From Gymnopilus junonius (Eukaryota > Basidiomycota > Agaricomycetes > Agaricales > Galerinaceae): a stretch of DNA of 64,000 bases. The notes beneath the pieces were generated by a model that was given only the letters and a program-made list of their open reading frames with translations, was not told the origin of the DNA and did not search any database. Positions 46,339 to 57,128 of this stretch are shown piece after piece (within the stretch, counting starts at the first letter, position 1; the number at the start of each line of letters is the position of its first letter). The stretch spans positions 1 to 64,000 of the forward strand of contig JADNYJ010000069.1 in NCBI GenBank assembly GCA_015501075.1, read 5' to 3'. The position numbers and the translations under genes are program-made.

Positions 46339-48340
46339 CGTATCGACAGAATGTAGGGATCATACCCAGCTTTTATAAATGAAGCAGCTCGCTGTCACGT
46401 GGGTCGCCCACAATAATGGCTGTTTTAGTACTAGTACGCTTCCATGCGTAAGGCTCTGGTAGTGGTCGCAATTGTATTTTAAAAACTAGGACTTGAAGCA
46501 CATACATAAAGCGTTTCAAGCAATTCAAGCTTCAGACATTAATGAGTATAACGTGTGACATAGGAAACCTTCCGTCTTTCTACCCTTGAACACTCTTCTG
46601 CATTAATAGAACAACTACGTACTACACCTACATACGTACATACATACTTTATTCACTTCTCACTTATCCGCCCTTTCTTTCTCCTCCTTTCTTTTATTAA
46701 TTCCCATCAAACCGAGCCAAGCTGAGTTTTACATCCCAAATTCACGACTTCCTTCACGCCTTCACAACCTCACACCCCCTTCTCCAAAAGCCGATAAAAT
46801 CAGCAACCAAGTACAAACTCCCAGCGAGAACCACCATCCCTTCCCTGCCTCTCCCATGACACTGCTTCGCCGCAGCCCACTTCAACGCGTCTTCAAAGAC
46901 TTATTCGCTCCACCAGTGCAGACCAGAACGGAGTTCTCTCAGGCGCGGCCCAGATATCCCTCCTCCGACGCAGCAGCTGAGGATCAGCGACTGTACGACG
47001 CCTTGAGCTCGCGGGGGGGACGGATTTGATCCATGGCATGCCGTCTGGAGGTGTGAATCGAAGGAGGGCGACGCTGGTCTTCACATTAAGGTCGGAGGTG
47101 GAGGTGGAGGTGGAAGCAGATCTGGTGAGAGTCGGGGGTAAGATGGGCGAGAGGGTTTGTAAGGACGTTTTTGGAGGTGAGTGGGATAGGGCGAGGATGT
47201 ATGTTATTGGAACTGTCGTCGTCAGCGACGATGGAGTGGAGGAGGCGGTGGAAGATTGAGACAATGAAAGCAGGTGTGTGATGTACGCTCCTAGCGTCTC
47301 CGCGGACGCTGGGTTATGTGCGCCATCGGCTAGTACTACCAGTTTCTTCTGCTGCCCGTCTTGTAAGGGGAAAGAGAGGGTATGGAAGGATAGTCGGCCT
47401 GGCCAGCGTGTAGCAGCGATTCCCTGTGCAATTGAGTCAAGTGAGATGCGCCCTTTGAGGTTCAAGGAGGTAGCTAGTGGCACAGTGGAAGAAAGGAGAG
47501 AGTCGATGACACCTAGGGCGGTGCCCAGGTTGTCTAGTTGATGGGCACCATGCAGAGGCAGGGAGGCATGCAGAGGAGTATCAGGGAAAGAGTTGAGAGT
47601 AACAACGACAGGTTGGGGTGGGGGTGTCACATCGGCGCCATCAGGGTCCAATTCGAGGATGGACCAACGAACGGCACCCTCGCCTGGTTTTACCTCCAGC
47701 GCAGGAACTAAGGTGCCACCAACACTCTCCACAGTGGCCTTGACCACCTCTTTGACCTCCTCGTGCTTCTGCCTTCCTAAAACAAACGGTCTTCCCTTCC
47801 TCGCGATCCCCGCTTTCTCTTTAGCTATCAGCCCTACAGTGGCTCCCAAAAACATCTGATGGTCCAGATCCACCGCCGTCAAAGCAGATACTAGGACGCT
47901 GTCATCCGGGATAACATTCGTCGCGTCCAATCGGCCGCCCATGCCCACTTCCAATACAACAATGTCCACTTTCTCATTCTCGAATACGCGGAGAGCAGCC
48001 ATAGTCAACACCTCGAAATTCGTCAACTTGGTTCCCTGCGCCCGATCCGCATCGAGCACCTCATTCCTCGCCTTATCATAAGTGGCCTGCGAGACAGGGA
48101 CATTGGAGAGAGTGATGGAGTCTAATACGGAGAGGAGGTGCAGAGAGTTGAACTGGCCGATATGGAGCGGGGCGGGGTGGGATGGGGAGGTGGGGGTGGC
48201 GAGGAGGATGGAGGTGAGGAGGGCAGAGACGGAGCCTTTGCCGTTTGTGCCGGCGATGTGGAGGGTCGGCCGGGTGTAGGGGAGGTGGGGGAGGAGTTGG
48301 AGCAGGCGGGTGAGGGAGAGGTCGATGGCGATGGCAGTGG
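45851..48340 (+). repeat. Segmental duplication, copy A
   Basis: About 2.5 kb nearly identical to 53868-56370 in direct orientation. It carries most of a small three-exon gene, its promoter and a folate synthase gene. Similarity starts at AACCCATAAGCTTCGC (left) and fades just upstream of the synthase start. Confidence 0.85.
46371..46411 (-). promoter_or_regulatory. Promoter module of copy 1: TATA plus CACGTG/GTGGG palindrome
   Basis: On the minus strand GTGGGCGACCCACGTG (46396-46411) is followed ~18 bp later by a TATA box (TTTATAAAAG, ~46370-46379), ~33 bp before the ATG. The same module precedes copies 2 and 3. Confidence 0.7.
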
Positions 48341-48425
48341 GTAAGTAGAGTCCCAAGGGATCCTGTAGTCCTGTGGTCTGAGTCTTGGTAATGATATAAC
48401 TCTCAGGCTGCGAGAGGAGTTGCAA
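46754..48425 (-). CDS. FOL3: Dihydrofolate/folylpolyglutamate synthase, copy A
   Basis: The enzyme ligates glutamate to dihydropteroate or folates in folate synthesis (Mur-ligase family). The frame has LSLTRLLQLLPHLPYTRPTL, the P-loop HIAGTNGKGSVSALL, VLEVGMGGRLDATNV, LDHQMFLGATVGLIAKEKAG and LVVLADGAHNPASAETLGAY. There is no ATG where copy B has MSIDLS; copy A reads AIAIDLS, joined to an unrelated extension (PESYIITKTQ...) with only a TTG at 48423-48425. The C-terminus is disordered in frame: the family ending VVLAGSLYLVADF is present at ~46793-46835, but a C7/G7 run (47013-47019) and a short A4 run (46796-46799) throw the frame off. It is either decayed or affected by homopolymer errors. 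Confidence 0.82.
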
Positions 48426-48639
48426 CAGGCAAGAGAAACGAGAAAGATACGCATGAATGACAATGGAAGGCAGCGGCGGGTCGGCCCGCTCCCTCGGTCA
48501 GATCTTCCTGTCCCCAAAACGAGTCCTTTCAATCTCGCCTCCTCTCTCTCTCTTCGCCGTCATCGCTGCTGGCAAGGCCTCTATCTCGAACATCCAAGTG
48601 ACAGCGCCTTAGGATGTGGAGGGCGTGTCTGCATCTCAG
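48426..48639. other. 5' side of FOL3 copy A, start of the module array
   Basis: No coding sequence was recognised. It ends in the first exon-like segment of the + strand array (GCATCTCAG|GTAAGT at 48640). Confidence 0.4.
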
Positions 48640-50701
48640 GTAAGTCTGCAACATGTTTCCGAACTGTCATTCTCTTTCCTTACCTTTTTTCCATCAGCTA
48701 CCCACTTCCTTACCCAGCACTGTCATAAGGAACACATTCAGGTCAGTCCAGAGTTCCAATCCAAGTCAAAGCTAGCTCATACTTGCCTTTTTTCAGTAGC
48801 AAATCGTCGTACAGCATAATACCTAGACCAAGGCCAACTGCACGCCAATGCATAGCACCCTCAAGCCCCACGCCTTCGTCTATCAAGCCGCCACCCATCG
48901 TCCACATAGTCGGGTTAGTTTGGATCGAGTGAGCAAGGTGGTGGTCGTGTCTGTTGACCAGAGTCAGCCTGCAGCTCGTAGTTGGTTGTATCTGATCGAC
49001 TTACCTTCCTTTACCAGCCGACGAGTTTCCTCACAAGCCGGAGCTCTGCACAACTCACCCCCGACATCCGACACAAAGTACTCTTCAAGTTCGACGATTC
49101 TATCAAAGCCGCGATTTTCTTGGGACAACAGGCTTAAACGGGCTGAGCATTGCTACGAGAGGTGTAGTGGCTGGGCTTATACTTCCAGGTAAGCTGGCAA
49201 TCTCCCATTCGAGTTCATTTGATAGTCACTCACCTTTCTTCTTTCAGGGTTCAGTGCATACAATGGCATCAAACACGATTCCGCCACGCCCTTTACGCCG
49301 CCGCCGCCGCCGCCGCCGCCGTTACGTTCGTCTTCCGCTCGAACACCGGAGGTACGCAGGATGCTAGGGAGTCGGTTTCAGGTAAGCTGACATGCTCCCA
49401 TTCGAATTCGTTTGCTTGTTACTTACTTTTCGTAGTGTATACCCCACAAGGCCCTTCAAGTACGATTCCGCACTTTAAACCGCCGCCATGGTGTTCGTCT
49501 TCCGCTCGACGCACAATCATAAGAGAAGAGTAACAGGAACACCGGATGTACAGAGGCCGTGGTTGCGGCTTCAGGTGAGGCTGCGCCGACCAGTTTAAAG
49601 GCAGAATACGACTAACCTATCCTCTTCAAGCAGCTGCGAAATCCTGGTCGAGCTACGGGAATGCACAGACAGTGATCACCACCAGCACCTCAAGATCGAT
49701 GCTGCCTCTCTCTCGCTGCTGTACCACTTGTACACTCGATGCAGGGCTCGTGTGGTTGACGGAGAGGGTGTACAGCGTGCGGATGCGGATGCAGCGGCTT
49801 CAGGTATGCCCATAAGTCCCGTTTCTGAGATCAAATGTGCCTTACTCACTTTTCTTCCCTTATACAGCCAACTGTATCAACCAACACAACCCAACTTCAT
49901 TGCTCTTCAAACCCAACTCCATCGCTCTCGCCACCGCTGCCACCTTCACTGTTCGGTACACCTTGGACGTTGACATTCGCGTGAGATAGGGTCGGGCGGA
50001 AGCTCGAGAGGGACAGCTATTCGGTCTAGGACATCAGGTAGGCCTATGAATGTCAATCCATGTTTAATACACGAGCTCCTAACTTACCTTCCTCCAGCAG
50101 CTTAATCCATGCATCGTCCCACAACGTTCAGCGTCTGGAAGCCCATCGCCTCCCCTCTCGGTTCTGCAGTACATGGTGAGCTTGCGAGCTTCAATCCGGG
50201 GAAAATGTGATAAACTTGCCTACTTGTTAACATGGCGCATATCGCAGCGGCGATCTCCAGCAGCTTAGCCCATGCATCATCCCACAACGTTTCAGCATCT
50301 AAAAGCCTGTCTCTGCCCCCCCCTCGTCATCACAAGATCGCCCCTTTCATGCCCAAAAACTTTCTGGCGTATATGGAATGTGTCTGGCCTGGGTAGGTGA
50401 AGGTGAAGGTCGGATCTATGGCACATGGTACATGGTGAGCCTATGCGCTTCAATCCGAGGAAAATGTGACAAACTTACGTTCCCTTTCTTCCTTGTTAGC
50501 GTGGCGCATATTGCATATCGCATATTGCAGCGGCGATCATCCCGCCTCCATGCGCCTAGATGTGGGCTTTGTGATGACGGGAGAAAGGAAGATCCGAGGT
50601 CGATCGAAAGGTCAAAGATGGCTGTATAGACAGAAGCCAGGTGAGCCCTATGAGCTCCAATCCAAGTCGAAACTCATACTTACCTTCTTCCTTTCAAATA
50701 G
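48640..50701 (+). other. Array of at least ten exon-intron modules without clear ORF
   Basis: Consecutive introns can be read on +: 48640-48697, 48742-48796, ~48978-49017, 49189-49247, 49382-49435, 49575-49630, 49804-49867, 50038-50097, ~50176-50247, 50435-50499 and 50641-50701. Each has GTNNG and an ACTTACCTTC-type branch/pyrimidine tract before AG. Introns pair by similarity: the 2nd with the last, the 4th with the 5th, the 9th with the 10th. Exons repeat too: GCATCGTCCCACAACGTTCA at 50113 and its relative at 50278, and ACGATTCCGC...TCGTCTTCCGCTCG twice (49278, 49466). Exon lengths (134, 139 nt) are not multiples of three and stops abound. A spliced non-coding RNA or a decayed gene with duplicated exons are the options. 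Confidence 0.5.
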
Positions 50702-53700
50702 AATCAGTGCTAGTCACCTCTCGACTCCGCCCCTGCAGCTCCCGCATCGGACGACACGCTTCCTCGACTAACCACACTTTATCATCGATCAAGTCGTGAT
50801 CACTCACCTTGTAGGACAGGATGACGATGAGGACAGGAGTACTGGGCTGGATCTGTCGGGTTTTTGTTTAGATACATAAACTCAATCCATTGGGTATTGT
50901 GACAAATGACAGATGGCCTGATTAAGAGTTTGAAACCATTGTCAATAAGATGAAGAGGCTGAGCAGGTTAGGTCGCCATACACCTTGTAAGTCATTTTTC
51001 TTTTGTGGAGAAGAGGAATTACTTACTCCTAATCTCGGATAAGGTAATTCGATGAGTTCAAGACCTTGATGATATTGCAGATGGAGCCTTCTGCAAGACG
51101 AAAGGGCGAAGGGTTGCTGTATGCCTTCGACGAGACGAAAGGCAAGTGGGAGAGATGTCGAGGGTGAAGAATTGGAGGTGAATAGTGAACAGAGGAGAGG
51201 AGAAGGAGAGGAAGCTGCAGTGAGCTGGGGGATGAAGCCCAAATTCCCCCTCGCTTTTATATCTTTTGAACGTGCCTGTAGTCTGGGCGTTATCTCATAG
51301 ATGGGATGCAGTGGGGTACTATTGGGGAAGGACCCTGAGATCGGTTAAGTGAGGAGCGGGTCCCTTTCTCCGCTTCCATTCCTCCGTCCCTCTTCCCTCC
51401 CTTCCTTTAATTTGAGCAGTAAGCAACCCTCTTATATTTAAAACAAATAAACCATAGTCTGAAGGCAAAAACTTGCCTGCGTATATACAGAATTTTACTA
51501 TCCTTTCAAGTCATAGATGAGTTTCTCCCCTGGCAAATCCGTGCTGATCTTTCTCTCGACTTCAAAGATGCAACCGTCAATCTCAGCGCCATTCAATTCA
51601 AAAATAAATTTCTTGCTCAAGATACACGGCATAATTTATGATGTAATGTCATCATTCGAAACACCCCAAATTTTTAAAACAACAGATTCACTCCATAGTG
51701 AAGAAGGAAGTGGGAATTGGACGCATTCTCGGAGGTGTGCACATTCATCTATGCAAAAAGTTCCACCAAATTTCACTAAATTTTCTTCTTCAACGTAATG
51801 ATTCGGACTTCTGGCTGGGTCTCTGATGGGCGTTGCGAAGGAGCCTTGTTCTTTTTACGCCTTTTTTTGAGCGAGAACTTGGGAAGAGGGGATGGAGAAG
51901 GACATCGGGGAGCAGAACATCTATCCGGACTAACATTTGTGTTTGTCGTCCCCCTATTTCGACCTTGCCATTTCTAATCACCGTTTCTTTTATATGAAAA
52001 ATACATATACCTTATATTCTACAGTTCTGTCCCTTGCAAAAGGGACAGTTGTGAGCAAAAATAATGGACAATGAGAGGTAGCATTTGGCGCCTAATGGTT
52101 CAGTAACCACTCAATAAAATTTCTTACCATTTCATGCGAGCCTTGGTATGTAGATTTACAAGTATCAGGTTGTTTTTATACAAGATAAAAGCCTCTCTGC
52201 TGCCATGGGCATTGGTGTCGACACATATTGAAGGTAAAAGTGAGCAATGCACATGTTCCGAGCTCACGGAAGTGTAAATTCAAGTACGAAATCTTTCGCT
52301 AGTGGTAGTTACATACTTGACAGGACCCTTGATGACAATGGAGAAGATTGGATCCGTGTTACATCTTTTTTTCTGCATTGAGAGTTGGAATTGGGGATGG
52401 AGGACAAGATCAGTCCCGGAACAGCTTGATGCATGCGGTATGTACTCGATATATGGCAACTGATCCTTGAACTTCCAGTTCTTGATATTTGCATCTCAAT
52501 AAAATTAAATAGTGTAAACAATTTGAACCAAGAGTACTCGGTACCATTGGAAATGATATGGAAAAATTGAAGCTGTACAACCTCCCGCAATGATTGCTCA
52601 TTTTATGCTGCATCAATTACATGGATACCAATTTTGGTATGTTCTCGATGTCCATAAATTCAACTCTAGTTACAGATTCTTTGAATAGGACAGGATTAAT
52701 AAAAGAGAATAGAAAAGGCTTGGGCCTATATGGAAGAATTTGGCTAGTTATTAGAGCTAAGTACTATGCATTAGGGCTGTGCGCTGTCACCGTACCTATG
52801 GGCATATGGCTGTATATTACGGCTACCATCACCATACCGTGAAGGGCCTGGAGCATCAAAAATATGGCTGAGAAGCAAAGAAGTAGGACAACAAGAATAA
52901 AATCGGACCGAGTACTTGATGAGAATTGATCGGAGGAAAGAAGCTGAGCTTGAATTTCAAGGTATAAAGGTGAGGTGAAGAGCAGTTGATGGCGTGATTC
53001 CCTTTCCTTCTTACCATTCCATCGTAATGGTAGTTTACTCTGCCATTGACCCAACCATGGACACTACGTTGGCCACCTTACTACATATGTTCTCTCTCTT
53101 CTCTGTTTCGTGTCATTGAGGAATACCAGGTAAGCGTTGGTCACTGTCTACATTCTCCACAGTCTGATGTATGACTGAATGATGCATGTAGGTATGCTGT
53201 GACCACTGACTTGCCTTGAAGATGATGGACAACTTGAAGAGTGATGGATTTGTATTACAAGGTACGTCTATTGACAGGATAATATTTACGGCCATGATAC
53301 TCACATTACATGTTTATAGGAAAGATTTTGTTCTCACTGACATGATTGGCCTGGTAACTGGTTTCAACAATGGTGACGGTTGTAAGACAGATTTGGTAGA
53401 TGGGATTGGCATGAAGGGGAGGATGGAAGGAAAGGCTGAGAGAGTTTTTGAGGTCTGTGCAGGTGACGATGTCAATGGTCTAATGTTGATGCATTAATTG
53501 ACTTTCAGAAGCAGGAGACTTGAGAAAGGATTTTGCAAGGCAAGCGTTTGGTTTTCTGAAGTGCTGGAGGGCTGTAGTTTGAACTTATTTCTACATTCTC
53601 CTGTACACGTAGACAGCCAAGTTTTTTTTTAAACCCAGTAAACTGCCTTCGGGACGGGGAAACTATGCAAGTTTGGGCCATGAACAGATGAGCAACTTGC

Positions 53701-53867
53701 GAACTTTTTCAACATGGACCCCGGATCTCGCGCTTTCTCATTGGCTGGAGGGCCACTGGGACCCCAGACAGTGTACGGAATTGACAGAAAAGGAAGGAGG
53801 CGGGCTGGGCAGGAGAAGAGGTGGGAGGGCGGGACATATTTTTATTCATCAAACTAAATACATCACG
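50702..53867. other. 3 kb with no supported gene
   Basis: One further intron-like stretch (50997-51053) may extend the module array. The rest is AT-rich with short frames (for example 51517-51798 and 52594-52842 on +) that show no domain. It fills the space between the two segmental duplicates. Confidence 0.4.
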
Positions 53868-54359
53868 CAAACCCATAAGCTTCGCAAGGGCTTCCTCCTG
53901 CTTTAATGTCGCGTCTTCATCCGGGGTTCCAAGGAGAAGCATGATCTTTTCCTCCTTACCTTCTTTAATCTTCATCTAAAGGCTCATGTAGGTCATTCAA
54001 AACATCATATAAATATATTACCATAATACATACTCGTGCGCGGCGAGCAACCAGGCAATGCGCCTCATTGTAGATTCTCTTGTAGACTGCAGTTCGGCAG
54101 GGTCCATCAAGTTGCCTCTCTTCTTCCGTCTCTGGAATGGAAATCCCACTGCCTTGGATAATACACATAAAATTGTCATAGTTCTTTCCAACAGGAAATG
54201 CTTCGTAGGACTTGCGCGGCCACATTGAAACCGGCGGGAAAGCTATCAAGTGAATATGTCTAGTTGCCTTGCATTGGACGGTCGATGTAGTGCTTGCAAC
54301 GTACCATTGAAAGGGCTTTCGTATAGTGGAAAATCGCGTTTGGAGAGGTCTTCGGTCAT
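53709..54359 (-). CDS. Small three-exon protein of unknown function, copy 2 (tail replaced)
   Basis: It is nearly identical to copy 1 from ATG 54357-54359 (MTEDLSKRDF) through GTPDEDATLKQEEALAKLMG. Exon 3 keeps its frame (MKIKEGKEEKIMLLLGTP). At ~53868 the duplication ends, and the last ~15 codons (…DDVLIVE…) are replaced by an unrelated tail (LRDVFSLMNKNMSRPPTSS...) running to 53709. It may still make a stable protein, but the native C-terminus is gone. Confidence 0.6.
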
Positions 54360-54391
54360 CGTATCGACAGAATGTAGGGATCATACCCAGC

Positions 54392-54432
54392 TTTTATAAA
54401 TGAAGCACCTCGCTGTCACGTGGGTCGCCCAC
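54392..54432 (-). promoter_or_regulatory. Promoter module of copy 2
   Basis: It has the same TATA box and CACGTG/GTGGG-TCG-CCCAC arrangement as copy 1 (CACGTG at 54417-54422). Confidence 0.7.
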
Positions 54433-54775
54433 AATAATGGCTGTTCTAGTACTAGTACGCTTCCATGCGTAAGGCTCTGGTAGTGGTCGCAATTGTATTT
54501 TAAAAACTAGAACTTGAAGCACATACATAAAGCGTTTCAAGCGAATTCAAGCTTCAGACATTAATGAGTATAACGTGTGATATAGGAAACCTTCAGTCTT
54601 TCTACCCTTGAACACTCTCCTGCATTAATAGAACAACTACGTACTACACCTACATACGTACATACATACTTTATTCACTTCTCACTTATCCGCCCTTTCT
54701 TTCTCCTCCTTTCTTTTATTAATTCCCATCAAACCGAGCCAAGCTGAGTTTTACATCCCAAATTCACGACTTCCT

Positions 54776-56359
54776 TCACACATTTACAACCTCACACCCC
54801 CTCTCCAAAAGCCGATAAAAATCCGCAACCAATACAAACTCCCAGCGAGAACCACCAATCCCTTCCCTCCTTCCGCATCAGTAGCCTGTTTCTCCGCAGC
54901 CCACTTCAATGCATCCTCAAGGGCTTATTCACTCCATCAACAGCAGAACTGGAGATATCCTCAGACGCGACCCAAACATCCCCCCTTCCCCAAGTGAGGC
55001 ACCAATGACTGTACGACGGCTTTGAGCTCGGGGGGGGGACGGATTTGATCCATGGCATGCCGTCTGGAGGTGTGAACCGGAGGAGGGCGACGCTGGTTTG
55101 TACATTAAGGTCGGAGGTGGAGATGGAGGTGGAAGAAGGAGAGGCAGAGGCGGAGGCAGAGGAGGGGAGAGTCGGGGGTAAGATGGGCGAGAGTGTTTGT
55201 AAAGGCGTTTTCGGAGGCGAGTGGGATAGGGCGAGGATGTATGTTATTGGGACTGTTGTTGTCAGCGGCGATGAGGTGGAAGATTGAGACAAGGAAAGCA
55301 GGTGCGTGATGTACGCTCCTAGCGTCTCCGCGACGCTGGGTTATGTGCGCCATCGGCTAGTACTACCAGTTTCTTCTGCTGCCCGTCTTGTAAGGGGAAA
55401 GAGAGGGTATGGAAGGATAGTCGGCCTGGCCAGCGTGTGTTGGCGATTCCCTGTGCAATTGAGTCAAGTGAGATGCGCCCTTTGAGGTTCAAGGAGGTAG
55501 CTAGTGGCACAGTGGAAGAAAGGAGAGAGTCGATGACACCTAGGGCGGTGCCCAGGTTGTCTAGTTGATGGGCACCATGCAGAGGCAGGGAGGCATGCAG
55601 AGGAGTATCAGGGAAAGAGTTGAGAGTAACAACGACAGGTTGGGGTGGGGGTGTCACATCGGCGCCATCAGGGTCCAATTCGAGGATGGACCAACGAACG
55701 GCACCCTCGCCTGGTTTTACCTCCAGCGCAGGAACTAAGGTGCCACCAACACTCTCCACAGTGGCCTTGACCACCTCTTTGACCTCCTCGTGCTTCTGCC
55801 TTCCTAAAACAAACGGTCTTCCCTTCCTCGCGATCCCCGCTTTCTCTTTAGCTATCAGCCCTACAGTGGCTCCCAAAAACATCTGATGGTCCAGATCCAC
55901 CGCTGTCAAAGCAGATACTAGGACACTCTCATCTGGAATGACATTCGTCGCATCCAAGCGGCCGCCCATGCCCACTTCCAATACCACAATGTCCACTTTC
56001 TCATTCTCGAACACCCGGAGAGCAGCCATAGTCAACACCTCGAAATTCGTCAACTTGGTTCCCTGTGCCCGATCCGCATCGAGCACCTCATTCCTCGCCT
56101 TATCATAAGTCGCCTGCGAGACAGGGACATTGGAGAGAGTGATGGAGTCTAAGACGGAGAGGAGGTGCGGGGAGTTGAACCGGCCGATACGGAGGGGGGC
56201 CGGGTGGGATGGGGAGGTGGGTGTGGCGAGGAGGATGGAGGTGAGGAGGGCGGAGACGGAGCCTTTGCCGTTTGTGCCGGCGATGTGGAGGGTTGGCCGG
56301 GTGTAGGGGAGGTGGGGTAGGAGTTGGAGCAGGCGGGTGAGGGAGAGGTCGATGGACAT
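54776..56359 (-). pseudogene. FOL3: Dihydrofolate/folylpolyglutamate synthase, copy B
   Basis: It has the proper start (ATG 56357-56359, MSIDLSLTRLLQLLPHLP) and the same motifs as copy A: HIAGTNGKGSVSALL, GRLDATNVIPDESVLVSAL, FLGATVGLIAKEKAGIARKG. Relative to copy A, one C is missing near 55329-55333, which turns HNPASAETLG into HNPASRRR and a stop. A second frame carries on through SQSSTSSPLTTTVPITYILA. Further trouble follows at a G9 run (55030-55038). The terminal motif near 54830-54860 is recognisable but out of frame. So copy B has the better N-terminus and copy A the better middle; neither is a clean gene as read. Confidence 0.78.
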
Positions 56360-56370
56360 GATGGGGCAGT

Positions 56371-57128
56371 CGAGATTCAATGGACGGGGTCACTGAATGG
56401 GTAGGTTCGTTTGAACTTCGAAATGCCTTGGGATCCTGTGGTTTATCCTGGGCTGCGCGAAGGAAAAAATGCCTGCAATGTGGACAATATGAGCACCAAA
56501 AAAGACCAAAAAGATATGCAAATACGCACAACGACAGTAGCTGCAGCTGCAACTGAAAATAGAGCCTATAATAGAGATAATGTGAGCACCTGAAAGCAAA
56601 CCGAAAGACAGGAAAACGCACCAACGATAGCGTAGAAGGCAAGCACTAAACCGGGCACGAAGTCGAAGGTGTTATCGATGTGATTTAATCTCGGGATCAA
56701 ATCTTAAATATAGGGCGACATCATCAATCATTGTGTCCTATTGCTTTCTATATTTCCTGGAGGTGCTCTTCAACACGTCCTTCGGAATCGTAAGTAAAGC
56801 GGGTCTCCATCATAGAATACTGAATCGCAAATGCCAGTGGGTCGCGGAAAACACATCCATAAAAATCGTCGTCGGCACGTGGAACTATTTATAGACCAAA
56901 GATGAACTTTAAATTTGTTACACCCCACTTGCAAGTGGCACCGTATCACCGCTCTTGCCCATCCCAAATTTCCTCATCTCCGTCAACTTCATTTCCTGCC
57001 GGCCAGACCGTATAAGAATGGGTTACTTGGCATACGATAACGGAATCTTTTTCTTATTGCACCACTACCCTTCCTCCTTTACGGCCTTGATAATCGGAAC
57101 ATGAAGAATTCGAATGAAGCCAAGTCCA
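56371..57128. other. No supported gene; possible membrane-protein remnant
   Basis: The minus strand near 56580-56690 reads FVPGLVLAFYAIVGAFSCLS before a good splice donor, which could be one exon of a lost membrane protein. Nothing links it to a larger gene. Confidence 0.3.

Larger units (their letters stand above)
53868..56370 (+). repeat. Segmental duplication, copy B
   Basis: Direct repeat of 45851-48340, with scattered substitutions and single-base indels. It is 8 kb from copy A, with the exon-intron array in between. Confidence 0.85.

Noticed and set aside
55620..55886. Plus-strand 88-codon frames opposite both folate synthase copies
   Set aside because: Identical shadows (also at 47593-47859) arising from the minus-strand gene.
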